From Mariniflexile sp044335535 (GTDB lineage: Bacteria; Bacteroidota; Bacteroidia; Flavobacteriales; Flavobacteriaceae), in the NCBI RefSeq assembly GCF_044335535.1, contig NZ_JBIQVZ010000006.1, forward strand, positions 124,001-188,000: DNA of 64,000 bases. Direction: 5' to 3'. A program made the position numbers and the translations under genes. The notes beneath the pieces are model-generated. The model ran no database searches and had not been told where the DNA came from. It saw nothing but the letters and a program-made list of their open reading frames with translations. Below, in pieces: positions 27,901 to 35,188 of this stretch; position 1 is the stretch's first letter; each line of letters opens with the position of its first letter.

Positions 27901-28011
27901 ATGGAATCAATTTTTTTAAAATATAGAATAATGAGATTTGTTTTAGTCGGTTTAACAATAGCAACCCTTATTTTATTATTTGTTGTTATTTTTAAGAACA
28001 TTAAAATATAA
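27901..28011 (+). CDS. Candidate 36-residue single-span membrane peptide
   Basis: An ATG-initiated frame of 36 codons encodes a basic N-terminus (ESIFLKYRIMR), a hydrophobic span of about 20 residues (FVLVGLTIATLILLFVVIF) and a KNIKI tail. It lies downstream of the second AraC-box-like site and before the stress-type cupin and AraC genes. Small hydrophobic stress peptides are common next to such regulators. No ribosome-binding site is obvious, as for most genes here. The prediction rests on composition and position only. Confidence 0.4.
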   Translation: MESIFLKYRIMRFVLVGLTIATLILLFVVIFKNIKI

Positions 28012-28168
28012 AATTGTAGTATTACATCATGCTTACTTTTTATTCTGCAAAGTTGAAAAAAGATTTAGCTAACCAACCTGTAGATAGCTATTTTAGCTAA
28101 TAATCAATAGCACGAGTATGTGCAATTGGTATACAATAATTATTAATAGTAAATAAAAAAGTAACACC

Positions 28169-28522
28169 ATGAAATCAATTGGCAATGAATTAGAAAAAGC
28201 TACTCCTCATATTGTAGTAGAAATAATACAATATATACCAAATGCTGTAGTGAGTAAGACCATTATCAAAAAAGTTACAGGAAACATAACTGCATTGTCT
28301 TTTGATATTGGCGAAGAACTAGCCGAAAAAACGTCACCTTTTGACACTTACATACAAATTATAGATGGGACCGCCAATCTTACCATTAATAAGATTGAAT
28401 ATCAACTAAGTCTCGGGCAGGGTATTGTTATTCCCAGTAACCAAAGACATCACTTTACTGCCAACGAGCAATTTAAGATGATATCTACCGTCATAAAAAG
28501 CGGTTATGAAGGGTTTGATTAA
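28169..28522 (+). CDS. Cupin-domain protein
   Basis: 117 residues forming a single small beta-barrel cupin. The core pattern is LSFDIGEELAEKTSPFDTYIQIIDGTANLTINKIEYQLSLGQGIVIPSNQRHHFTANEQFKMISTVIKSG (about residues 45-110), with the PxxxxHHF metal-site end. The usual first cupin motif histidines are largely replaced, leaving one or two candidate ligands (His91, His92). No signal peptide, so cytoplasmic. It lies 150 bp before the AraC-type regulator and may sense a small molecule or metal for the module. Substrate unknown. Confidence 0.85.
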   Translation: MKSIGNELEKATPHIVVEIIQYIPNAVVSKTIIKKVTGNITALSFDIGEELAEKTSPFDTYIQIIDGTANLTINKIEYQLSLGQGIVIPSNQRHHFTANEQFKMISTVIKSGYEGFD

Positions 28523-28567
28523 ATTCTTGTTTTTTAAATGTTTTTTTAAGTGTTTCGGTTTATAAGG

Positions 28568-28633
28568 ATGTGTGTTATGTAACTATGGACTAAAGTTGTG
28601 TAACACACCTTACATAAAATAGTTGTATCTTAC
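28568..28633 (+). promoter_or_regulatory. AraC-box-like operator in front of the AraC gene, site 3
   Basis: ATGTGTGTTATGTAA (12 of 15 matches to site 1), a 15-bp gap, then GTGTAAC. 21 bp further is TATCTTAC, a partial -7 box. The outer parts also form an inverted repeat GTGTGTTA/TAACACAC. The site ends about 40 bp before the ATG of the regulator at 28676, suggesting autoregulation. Confidence 0.6.
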
Positions 28634-28675
28634 ATAAACTAAATAATATAAATACATTCAATCAAAAACTTTCAT

Positions 28676-29236
28676 ATGAAATTATATATAAAGTATATGG
28701 TAAGTTTAAGATGCAAGCTTATGGTCAAGCATGAATTAGAAAGACTCGGGCTGCATCATATGAGTATTGAACTTGGTATGATTGAAATTGTAGAGACCAT
28801 TGGCGAAGAACAAAAGGCGATACTTAAACACAATCTAGCGCTTTCTGGATTGGAACTGTTGGATGATAAAAAAAACATTCTTATTGATAAAATCAAGAAT
28901 GTTATCATAGAAATGGTTCATTACACGGATGAGATACCCAAAGTCAACTATTCTGATTATATAAGTGAAAAGCTCGGCTATGATTATACCTATTTGTCCA
29001 ACTTGTTTTCAGAGGTAAAAGGAATAACCATACAACATTTCATCATAAAACATAAAATAGAAAGGGCCAAGGAACTCATACTTTACGACCAATTAAATCT
29101 TTCGGAAATATCCTATAAGCTGCATTATAGCAGTGTAGCCCAATTATCCAATCAATTCAAAAAAGTAACGGGACATACTCCAACTTTCTATAAAAAGTTA
29201 GGGAAGAAACGAAGGGGTAACTTAGAAAACCTGTAA
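28676..29236 (+). CDS. AraC-family transcriptional regulator with short alpha/beta N-terminal domain
   Basis: 186 residues. Residues 1-80 form a small alpha/beta domain (MVSLRCKLMVKHELERLGL... IEIVETIGEEQKAILKHNLALSGLELL) typical of a flavobacterial AraC subgroup. Residues ~95-185 are the AraC HTH, with YISEKLGYDYTYLSNLFSEVKGITIQHFIIKHKIERAKELI and LNLSEISYKLHYSSVAQLSNQFKKVTGHTPTFYK. Its own promoter carries one of the four operator-like sites described here. The best guess is that it activates those sites, including two candidate small RNAs. Neighbouring cupin and CsbD-like genes point to stress response. Confidence 0.9.
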   Translation: MKLYIKYMVSLRCKLMVKHELERLGLHHMSIELGMIEIVETIGEEQKAILKHNLALSGLELLDDKKNILIDKIKNVIIEMVHYTDEIPKVNYSDYISEKLGYDYTYLSNLFSEVKGITIQHFIIKHKIERAKELILYDQLNLSEISYKLHYSSVAQLSNQFKKVTGHTPTFYKKLGKKRRGNLENL

Positions 29237-29335
29237 CATATATAACATTTTGTTTTTTTTGTGTAAACTATAATATAGAATTTTTAGCAATCTTTGTGTA
29301 AGTGCGATTAAGTCATATGTAAATAGTATATTATT

Positions 29336-29575
29336 ATGATAGTAACCACCAACAAAGAAATTAAGATACTGCCCAGTGAACAATATATCATTGTAGGTGA
29401 TTGGGAAAAACAAGCCATTGCCTTAAAAGAAAAATATCCAAAACTTACCAGTGAAGATTTAAAATTTGAAGCAGGTAAAGAAACCGATTTATTTCAAAGA
29501 TTAGTAAACAAGTTAAATAAAAACCTTAATGAAATTATTTATATTTTGAAAACTAATCAAAGAATGTGTTGTTAA
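29336..29575 (+). CDS. CsbD-like stress protein
   Basis: 79 residues. The middle part, WEKQAIALKEKYPKLTSEDLKFEAGKETDLFQRLVNKLNKN, matches the small helical CsbD-like family associated with general stress in many bacteria. Function at the molecular level is not known. It lies 99 bp after the AraC gene in the same direction and ends at a strong terminator. A variant TGTAA-N15-ATGTAAA site lies at 29297-29323 just upstream, but without a suitable -7 box. Confidence 0.75.
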   Translation: MIVTTNKEIKILPSEQYIIVGDWEKQAIALKEKYPKLTSEDLKFEAGKETDLFQRLVNKLNKNLNEIIYILKTNQRMCC

Positions 29576-29604
29576 GACAACTGTAATTGATTGAGCTTAG
29601 GCCG

Positions 29605-29641
29605 AAAAAAGAGCCGTTATTTTAAATAACGGCTCTTTTTT
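29605..29641. terminator. Strong bidirectional terminator after the CsbD-like gene
   Basis: A near-perfect palindrome, AAAAAAGAGCCGTTATTT and its complement, ends in six T. It terminates transcription on either strand. Confidence 0.9.
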
Positions 29642-29740
29642 GTATTGTATCTCTAATCTAAAAATCTAAAAAGTCCTTTAAATTTAGTTTGTCAGGTTGA
29701 GCTTGTCGAAACCGATATTGATTACCAGTAAGTTAAAATA

Positions 29741-29786
29741 TTTCGACAAAGCCTGTACTGAGCTTGTCGAAGTGCTCAATATGACA
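29741..29786. repeat. Dispersed palindromic (REP-like) element, copy 2
   Basis: This is the same 46-bp sequence as 27171-27216 with two changes. A longer related stretch begins near 29690. It is flanked by two copies of a ~40-bp sequence (29634-29674 and 29812-29852) that starts with the end of the terminator, suggesting that a duplication accompanied its arrival. Confidence 0.75.
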
Positions 29787-29859
29787 TCCAACTAGACTTT
29801 TCAGACAGCCTCTTTTTTGTATTGTATCCCCAATCTAAAAATCTAAAAAATCTAACATT

Positions 29860-30400
29860 CTAAGAAGTCTAACACCCAGAACCCAAGAGGTTAGATAGTT
29901 AGATGGTTAGATTGTTAGAAAGTTAGAAAGATGCTTTTTTTTAACGACAAGACCCTACTTTACGATTCCCGATTCCCGATTTTGACCTCCCTGATTAGAA
30001 TTGACCGATTCACCAGAACCCAACACCCAGAACCCAAGCCGCTATTCCCGATTCCCCTTTCACGATTTCTGAATAACGATTAACGATTAACGATTTCTGA
30101 TTGACGATTTGGACCTTCCTGATTAGAATTGACCGATTCACTAAAACCCAACACCCAGAACCCAACACCCAGAACCCAAGCCGCTATTCCCGATTCCCCT
30201 TTCACGATTTCTGAATAACGATTAACGATTAACGATTTCTGATTAACGATTGACGATTGACGATTGACGATTGACGATTCACCTTTCACGATTTTTTTCA
30301 CGTTTCACGATTTTGACCTCCCTGATTATAGTTAACCGATTCACCAAACCCAGAACCTTGACGCCCAGAACCTTGAACCCAACACCCAGCACGCTAACAA
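29860..30400. repeat. Low-complexity array of short recurring words
   Basis: A ~540-bp stretch is assembled from a few words (CGATTAA, CGATTGA, CCCAGAACCCAA, GATTCCC, GTTAGA), each repeated in short runs. Two copies of a composite unit of about 115 bp start near 29992 and 30120. No protein frame of recognisable kind exists. The long - strand frames here are repeat translations. The structure looks like slippage-expanded intergenic DNA. A similar word array lies at 53776-53905. Confidence 0.8.
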
Positions 30401-30410
30401 ACAAACCCGT

Positions 30411-30467
30411 GACACATATTGACACAAATTGACACATATTGACACATATTGACACATATTGACACAC
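30411..30467. repeat. 10-bp tandem repeat (TGACACATAT)
   Basis: Nearly six head-to-tail copies of TGACACATAT, one with a TGACACAAAT variant. There are no spacers, so it is not a CRISPR array. It borders the first transposase remnant of the cassette region. Confidence 0.9.
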
Positions 30468-30483
30468 CTGCCCAAAAATAGAG

Positions 30484-30580
30484 GGGTTTTGTTCGAGTTT
30501 TGTTCGGGGTTTGTTCAGCTACGGTTCGGGGGTCTATTTTTTGGATGGGGGTTTGCCTGAACAAAGGGAGAACGAAACCA
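30484..30580 (-). pseudogene. Transposase remnant 1 (same element as the fragments at 32.5 and 33.9 kb)
   Basis: On the - strand it carries the short coding segment FRQTPIQKID...AEQNPNK seen in the longer fragments, with extra damage. It stands directly before the first conserved hairpin module. Confidence 0.7.
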
Positions 30581-30596
30581 AACTAAGACTGCTGTC

Positions 30597-30645
30597 ATAC
30601 CTACTTTACATTTTAAAATATTTTTTGTAGGTGGTTTTTTATTAT
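30597..30645 (+). terminator. Terminator-like hairpin in the conserved cassette leader (copy 1)
   Basis: ACCTAC and GTAGGT arms with an inner ACATTT-type stem are followed by GGTTTTTT. The same hairpin recurs near 31726-31772 and 34314-34360 at the same place relative to the next hairpin. It may shield cassettes from upstream transcription. Confidence 0.6.
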
Positions 30646-30664
30646 ATTCGTAAACATATTAACG

Positions 30665-30713
30665 ATATAACTACAATGGTGTTGCTGTTTGTTGTGGTTA
30701 TATGGGTGTTGGC
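30665..30713 (+). repeat. Cassette-boundary hairpin, copy 1
   Basis: ATATAACTACAA and TTGTGGTTATAT form a 12-bp stem with one G-T mismatch, followed by GGGTGTTGGC. Five copies exist at 30.7, 31.8, 33.1, 34.4 and 35.3 kb, each immediately upstream of a different gene or gene pair. It resembles a recombination site. Confidence 0.8.
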
Positions 30714-30760
30714 GGTCATTTAAAACCGTGCATTCATTCAAAATTTCGGAGGTTAAATCA

Positions 30761-31132
30761 TTATAATATTACTTTGAAATTTTTATCCGTAACAAGTAAA
30801 ATAATACCAGCAATACAACAATACAAAGCTGTGTAAAAGTATTTATAATCATTATGTGCGAAATGAACCATTAATGCACCAATTGCGAATGGCAATAACC
30901 ATAAAGTTGATATGTTTTTAACTTGATGCATCCAAAATCCAACAACTAAACCTATTACACCCAACAATTCGCCATAACCAATAAATAGTGTCCATATTTT
31001 CCCGAAACCAAAATTGCTCATATTTCCCATCATACTTTCCTTTTGAAAAACTTTGAAAAGACTTGCATAGCCAAATGCATAAATTAAATACCCATATGAA
31101 ATCCAATGGGCTACTTGTACTAAAATTTTCAT
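30761..31132 (-). CDS. DoxX-like integral membrane protein
   Basis: 123 residues from the ATG at 31132 (an upstream TTG would add 7 residues). Four transmembrane helices, beginning ILVQVAHWISYGYLIYAFGYASLFKVF, then the GFGKIWTLFIGYGELLGVIGLVVGFW helix pair typical of DoxX-like proteins. The family is linked to redox and thiol stress but its reaction is unclear. It is divergent from an HxlR regulator gene 89 bp away, a common pairing, and the regulator probably controls it. It lies in the first cassette module. Confidence 0.85.
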   Translation of the reverse strand: MKILVQVAHWISYGYLIYAFGYASLFKVFQKESMMGNMSNFGFGKIWTLFIGYGELLGVIGLVVGFWMHQVKNISTLWLLPFAIGALMVHFAHNDYKYFYTALYCCIAGIILLVTDKNFKVIL

Positions 31133-31221
31133 ATCTAATATAATTTTGTCCAAAAGTAATAGTTATATTTACAAATTGAAAGTACATACAAAATTGTATG
31201 ATACTAACAAAAAAGTAAGAA

Positions 31222-31584
31222 ATGAGAAAAACAACGTCTACCAATACAATTAATAAGGAGCAATTAGAAGCAAATTGTGGAATTGCATATACAAACTCAA
31301 TCTTAAGCGGTCGATGGAAACTTAGTATTTTAGCATTCTTATTGGATGAAAAAAAATTAAGGTATAGTGAATTAAGAAATAGATTATCCGGAATTTCGGA
31401 AAGAATGCTAATAGCAAAACTTAAAGAATTACAAGCCGACGACTTGATAAATCGGATTTCTCATCCCGAAGTTCCACCAAGAGTAGAATATGAACTTTCC
31501 GAAAAAGGTAAGTCATTAGAAAGTATTTTAACACAAATGGCTAAATGGGGAACGAAAAATGCAACTAAAAACAGAAATACATAA
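31222..31584 (+). CDS. HxlR-family winged-helix regulator
   Basis: 120 residues. The HxlR pattern is complete: a conserved redox-type cysteine (EANCGIAYTNSILSGRWKLSILAFLL, Cys19), LRYSELRNRLSGISERMLIAKLKELQADDLI as recognition helix and wing, then PPRVEYELSEKGKSL. These regulators sense electrophiles or disulfide stress. It is transcribed away from the DoxX-like gene, sharing a short promoter region. Together they form the cargo of the first cassette-like module. Confidence 0.92.
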   Translation: MRKTTSTNTINKEQLEANCGIAYTNSILSGRWKLSILAFLLDEKKLRYSELRNRLSGISERMLIAKLKELQADDLINRISHPEVPPRVEYELSEKGKSLESILTQMAKWGTKNATKNRNT

Positions 31585-31609
31585 AAAACGAACCTCGCTT
31601 GCCCTTCAT

Positions 31610-31715
31610 GTAGCGTCCCCTAGCGTTTTGTTCGGGTTTTGTTCAGCTACGGTTCGGGGGTCTATTTTTTGGATGGGGGTTTGCCTGAACAAAGGGTGAA
31701 CGAAACTGAACCAAG
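31610..31715 (-). pseudogene. Transposase remnant 2
   Basis: The same - strand coding segment as the longer fragments (FRQTPIQKIDPRTVAEQNPNKTL...), cut on both sides. It lies directly between the HxlR gene and the second conserved leader. Confidence 0.75.
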
Positions 31716-31793
31716 GCTGCTGTCATACCTACTTTACATTTTTAAAATGTTTTTTGTAGGTGGTTTTTTATTATATTCGTAAACATATTAACG

Positions 31794-31843
31794 ATATAAC
31801 TACAATGGCGATGGTGTTTGTTGTGGTTATACGGGTGTTACCC
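31794..31843 (+). repeat. Cassette-boundary hairpin, copy 2
   Basis: The same hairpin as at 30665, ending GGGTGTTACCC. About 130 bp including the upstream terminator are almost identical to the copy at 34307-34429. GGTAACAC, the inverted end, follows the cargo gene at 32429-32436. Confidence 0.8.
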
Positions 31844-31856
31844 ACAATTTGAGAAA

Positions 31857-32420
31857 ATGACTTACAGAATAACAAAATTTAACCCAAAAAAGAGAAATGA
31901 AGAAGGGCATTTTCTGGATAATTCCGAATGGACAGCGATTAGTGATATAGGAAAATCTGAATATAGAAATGTGGATTTTGAAGAATATGAAAAAACTGAA
32001 ACGGCATATGCGGAATCTATAAAACTGATTCTTAACGAAAAAAATATAACAAGTCTAAAAATTGACTCATTAGAATTACGTGATACATTCGAAGATTTTG
32101 AAAACTATAGAAAAAATGGTCGATTAAAGAATCTTGATGTTGATTTTAATAATGAAATTGACATTTTGGAAAACGGAACTATTCTGAATTTAACTCAGAT
32201 TCAAAAAATAGTTCGCTTAATTTTAAGAGAAACTATTTGGATGAACTTACTCGAATCTGAATTTAAAATAATTTTCGGATATGATTATTATATGTATGTT
32301 GAGTGTTCGGAATTAAAAAATTCAACCATAAATCGGATTGAAAAAATGGGGCTTTTTGTCGAGCCAAATATGGGACAAAGGACAATTATAGTAACTGACG
32401 AAAAAGGAAACGAAATATAA
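31857..32420 (+). CDS. Hypothetical cassette protein (187 aa)
   Basis: The start at ATG 31857 is chosen because the frame upstream runs through the repeated hairpin and would give a false N-terminus. The protein begins TYRITKFNPKKRNEEGHF and is soluble and acidic, with alternating helix and strand: EYEKTETAYAESIKLIL, a WMNLLESEFKIIFGYDYYMYVEC segment near residue 137, and GLFVEPNMGQ near the end. No family recognised. The position in a one-gene module between mobile remnants suggests acquisition by transfer. Confidence 0.75.
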   Translation: MTYRITKFNPKKRNEEGHFLDNSEWTAISDIGKSEYRNVDFEEYEKTETAYAESIKLILNEKNITSLKIDSLELRDTFEDFENYRKNGRLKNLDVDFNNEIDILENGTILNLTQIQKIVRLILRETIWMNLLESEFKIIFGYDYYMYVECSELKNSTINRIEKMGLFVEPNMGQRTIIVTDEKGNEI

Positions 32421-32428
32421 AAACTGTA

Positions 32429-32457
32429 GGTAACACGGGTAGCCGTTGCACAAGCCC
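32429..32457. repeat. Downstream cassette end, copy 1
   Basis: GGTAACACGGGT is followed by AGCCGTTGCACAAGCCC. It is the inverse of the GTGTTACC at the upstream boundary of the same gene. The near-identical sequence occurs after the gene ending at 33839. Confidence 0.7.
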
Positions 32458-32482
32458 GTAATTTTGCAAACCTATGATATAA

Positions 32483-32516
32483 AAACGCCAATTTTAAGGG
32501 CGTTTATTGTTTTTTA
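32483..32516. terminator. Terminator between cassette gene and transposase remnant
   Basis: AAACGCC and GGCGTTT pair over an 9-nt loop and are followed by ATTGTTTTTT. It probably serves the + strand gene and, in reverse, the old transposase. Confidence 0.75.
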
Positions 32517-32522
32517 TAGGTA

Positions 32523-32897
32523 TTACAATGTAAATTCAAGATGACTATATGGACTTATAATGGCGTCTATAATAGACTTAAAACGATAAAATAGAGAACG
32601 TAGGCTTGCCGCTCCACTTTTACCGTGTTTTTCTATGAATTTCAGGTACTTTTTAAGGTTATAAGCAATAGCCGATAGCTGCATGCACTTATTGGCCTGC
32701 CCAATACCTATGGTATTGACTTTTCTAAGTCCCATAAACTGGGTGAGTGTTCCAAATACGGGTTCTACGGTGCTTTGTCGCTTGGCTTTCGTAGCGTCCC
32801 ATAGCGTTTTGTTCGGGTTTTGTTCAGCTACGGTTCGGGGGTCTATTTTTTGGATGGGGGTTTGCCTGAACAATGGGCGAACATAGGTGGGAGCAAA
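32523..32897 (-). pseudogene. C-terminal fragment of an IS1182-type transposase, copy 3
   Basis: About 120 residues: FRQTPIQKIDPRTVAEQNPN, KAKRQSTVEPVFGTLTQFMGLRKVNTIG and KCMQLSAIAYNLKKYLKF are the conserved end of IS1182/DDE transposases. The catalytic DDE core (several hundred residues) is absent, and the frame meets a stop at its upstream edge (near 32900). It cannot be active. It and the copy at 33921 differ at their ends but share the middle. Confidence 0.88.
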
Positions 32898-33137
32898 CTA
32901 AATAAACACTGTTTAAAAGAGTATGTTTTGAAAGTTTTTTAAACATTTATTTATATATTGCATGGGATAAGAATTTTCGTTGTTTTGGAAAAAGGGGAAA
33001 TGGAGGGAGAAACTGATGAGAGCCAGATTTGTGGGTAGGAGCCATGGGTGTTAGGGTGTAAAGGGCAGGAGCGTATTAAAACAGGAATTCTTATAAAACC
33101 ATAATTAAAAAAGTATACATTATTGCATATATAGGCG

Positions 33138-33189
33138 ATATAACTACAATTGTATAGCTGTTGTTGTGGTTGTATGGGTGTTACCACAC
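33138..33189 (+). repeat. Cassette-boundary hairpin, copy 3
   Basis: ATATAACTACAA and TTGTGGTTGTAT arms, then GGTGTTACCACAC. The last 13 bp are the exact inverse of 33831-33843 at the far end of the cargo gene. The sequence upstream of this copy differs from copies 1, 2 and 4. Confidence 0.8.
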
Positions 33190-33203
33190 ATTTGAGAGCA
33201 ACA

Positions 33204-33839
33204 TTGAGAAATTGGAAAAACATAGAATGGATTTTTGAAAAGGATGGAGCCTTAAGAGATATTTATGTCCAAAACGCAACCATTTCGGATTGGGAAAAAG
33301 TAGTTGATTTATTAAACTCTGAATACAAATTGACTTTTGGAATTTATGAAGATAATTTGACAGACAAAATCGACATCGGATACGTGAAAACAATGTTTGC
33401 GGACGAAACTGGTGAATTGGAAACTAAATCAGCAACTATCGATTTAAGTGGAATTGTTGTGAAATGCTTCTTCTTTCTAGAAAACCAAATCGAGTTTGAC
33501 ATAAATCCAACCGAAATTAAAACGGAATCGGAATTTATTAAGATTACGGATTTTATGAAATCCATAAGTTTGAAATTAGAAAAACAGATAACACTTTGTG
33601 GAGAGAATCAACCTGAACTTCCGCTAATAAAAATTGATACTAAAAACGGAATTGAAAAAGTATTGACTGAAAAAGAGGCTGAAAATTTATGGAAAAAGTC
33701 TGACCAAAATGTTAGCCGATTTACAAAATTAAAGTCTAATATAATTATGAAATACTTTCCAAAAATATTTGAAAAGAGAATTATGGAAAGTGGAAATGGA
33801 GAATATAAATCAACACCAAAAGAAAAAAACGTGTGGTAA
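33204..33839 (+). CDS. Hypothetical cassette protein (about 211 aa, TTG start)
   Basis: No ATG lies at a sensible place. The TTG at 33204 corresponds to the start position in the sister cassettes (just after ATTTGAGA...). An ATG inside the boundary hairpin (33174) would add 10 unlikely residues. The protein begins RNWKNIEWIFEKDGALRDIYVQNATISDWEKVVDLL, an alpha/beta pattern also seen in immunity-type or unknown proteins, and continues with KIDIGYVKTMFADE. No family named with confidence. Its stop codon lies within the inverted end GTGTGGTAACACC. Confidence 0.65.
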   Translation: MRNWKNIEWIFEKDGALRDIYVQNATISDWEKVVDLLNSEYKLTFGIYEDNLTDKIDIGYVKTMFADETGELETKSATIDLSGIVVKCFFFLENQIEFDINPTEIKTESEFIKITDFMKSISLKLEKQITLCGENQPELPLIKIDTKNGIEKVLTEKEAENLWKKSDQNVSRFTKLKSNIIMKYFPKIFEKRIMESGNGEYKSTPKEKNVW

Positions 33840-33870
33840 CACCGGTAGCCGTTGCACAAGCCCTTAATTT
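33831..33870. repeat. Downstream cassette end, copy 2
   Basis: GTGTGGTAACACC followed by GGTAGCCGTTGCACAAGCCC. The first 13 bp are a perfect inverted copy of 33177-33189. The following 20 bp match the end after the gene ending at 32420. Confidence 0.75.
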
Positions 33871-33888
33871 TCTAAAAACAAGATACAA

Positions 33889-33915
33889 ATAAGCCCTTTT
33901 AAGGGCTTTTATTTT
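33889..33915. terminator. Terminator before transposase remnant 4
   Basis: The palindrome AAGCCCTTTTAAGGGCTT is followed by TTATTTT. It occupies the same place as the terminator at 32483. Confidence 0.75.
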
Positions 33916-33920
33916 ACCGT

Positions 33921-34300
33921 TTAAATTGCTTGCTCCCTAAAATTAAGAGGCTTAAAAAGACGTAAAATGTATTGTATGATAGCTTTAAAAGCAAAACGAA
34001 CATAGGACAGGCTTGTGGCTCCACTTTTACTGTGTTTATCTATGAATTTCAGGTACTTTTTAAGGTTATAAGCAATAGCCGATAGCTGCATGCACTTATT
34101 GGCCTGCCTAATACCTATGGTATTTACTTTTCGAAGTCCCAGAAACTGGGTGAGTATCCCAAATACGGGTTCTACGGTGCTTTGGCGCTTGGCTTTCGTA
34201 GCGTCCCCTAGCGTTTTGTTCGGGTTTTGTTCAGCTATGGTTCGGGAATCTATTTTTTGGATGGGGGTTTGCCTGAACAAAGGGCGAACGAAACTAAACT
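33921..34300 (-). pseudogene. C-terminal fragment of an IS1182-type transposase, copy 4
   Basis: About 119-125 residues, with FRQTPIQKIDSRTIAEQNPN, KAKRQSTVEPVFGILTQFLGLRKVNTIGI and NKCMQLSAIAYNLKKYLKFIDK. It is closely related to copy 3 but with a different C-terminal tail. The N-terminal DDE region is missing and an in-frame stop lies at the upstream edge. Like the others it sits directly upstream of a conserved leader and hairpin. Confidence 0.88.
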
Positions 34301-34380
34301 AAGACGGCTGTCATACCTACTTTACATTTAAAAATGTTTTTTGTAGGTGGTTTTTTATTATATTCGTAAACATATTAACG

Positions 34381-34429
34381 ATATAACTACAATGGCGATG
34401 GTGTTTGTTGTGGTTATATGGGTGTTGGC
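34381..34429 (+). repeat. Cassette-boundary hairpin, copy 4
   Basis: ATATAACTACAA and TTGTGGTTATAT arms followed by GGGTGTTGGC. The preceding ~75 bp are nearly identical to those of copies 1 and 2. Confidence 0.8.
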
Positions 34430-34445
34430 ACACATTTGAGAAACT

Positions 34446-35096
34446 ATGAGCAACAACGATAAATCAAAACCTATGAATTTTTGGCAAATCTTGGATAAGA
34501 TTAAATATTTTGTGCTTGCTGCTTTGTTTATTATTATCATAATTATTTTATCAAAAGGTTATTCAATCGAAACATCATATTTCAAAATAGGAAAAGTTCC
34601 AGATACTTTATATTTAGAAAAGGAAATAAAAATCCCTTCAGATACAATATATAAAGAAAGAGTAGTAACTAAATATGTTGAAATTCCTAAAAAAGATAAA
34701 TCTACTTCAGTCAAAAATTCAGAAACAGAAATACAAGTTAATAACCAACCAGCAAATATAAATACAGGTAATAATAGCGGAATTTTAGGTAATAATAACA
34801 CTGTTAATGTTAATGAAAAACCATTGGTTTTAAATGATGTTGATAAACAACAGTTAATTACTTTTTTAGAACAAATAATTAAAAAAAACTCTCTAAAACC
34901 TGATGTTTGTATAGAAATATCTGGTTTAGGTAGTGATTCCCGTTCTTTCCAAATGGCAGGAATAATTTTAGACTTTCTAAAATCAAAAAAATATAATGCT
35001 GATGGAATTTCGCAAAAATGGTATAATAAACCAATGAAGGGGATCGAAATAATATATAAAGAAAAATGTATTGAAATTAATGTGTTCATTATTTAA
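34446..35096 (+). CDS. Membrane-anchored hypothetical cassette protein
   Basis: 216 residues. A charged N-terminus is followed by one transmembrane helix (about 21-41, FVLAALFIIIIIILSKGY), then a basic, repetitive linker (KEIKIPSDTIYKERVVTKYVEIPKKD), an Asn/Gly-rich stretch near 110-120 and a C-terminal alpha/beta domain of ~90 residues. That domain includes LNDVDKQQLITFLEQII and an EISGLGSDSRSFQMAGIILDFLKSKKY segment. N-in, bulk outside is likely. No family recognised. It starts 16 bp after the boundary hairpin. Confidence 0.75.
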   Translation: MSNNDKSKPMNFWQILDKIKYFVLAALFIIIIIILSKGYSIETSYFKIGKVPDTLYLEKEIKIPSDTIYKERVVTKYVEIPKKDKSTSVKNSETEIQVNNQPANINTGNNSGILGNNNTVNVNEKPLVLNDVDKQQLITFLEQIIKKNSLKPDVCIEISGLGSDSRSFQMAGIILDFLKSKKYNADGISQKWYNKPMKGIEIIYKEKCIEINVFII

Positions 35097-35150
35097 TATT
35101 TCTTTGATAAATTAACTCATCTAATATTGATGCAAGCAGAATTATTACAT

Positions 35151-35188
35151 CAGCTCTGCGAAGTCTGTGACTTCGTAGCAATATTAAA
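35151..35188. repeat. 38-bp direct repeat with internal hairpin, copy 1
   Basis: The repeat contains GCGAAGTC-TGT-GACTTCGT, an 8-bp stem with one G-T type mismatch. An identical 38-bp copy lies at 36309-36346. The two copies bracket the TIR-like gene and its boundary hairpin. Confidence 0.85.

Noticed and set aside
30080..30467. Two - strand frames with repeated peptides such as NRQSEIVNR and MCQYVSICV
   Set aside because: They are translations of the short DNA repeats and do not resemble proteins.
30411..30467. Possible CRISPR array
   Set aside because: The 10-bp units are head to tail without spacers, far shorter than CRISPR repeats, and no cas gene is present.
31818..31856. Longer N-terminus for the hypothetical cassette protein
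   Set aside because: These 13 codons lie in the conserved boundary hairpin present before unrelated genes, so they are not part of the protein.
34559..35089. 176-codon - strand frame opposite the membrane-anchored cassette gene
   Set aside because: The + strand frame starts right after the boundary hairpin as in sister cassettes and has a clear membrane helix plus domain. The - strand product is a low-complexity hydrophobic mixture.
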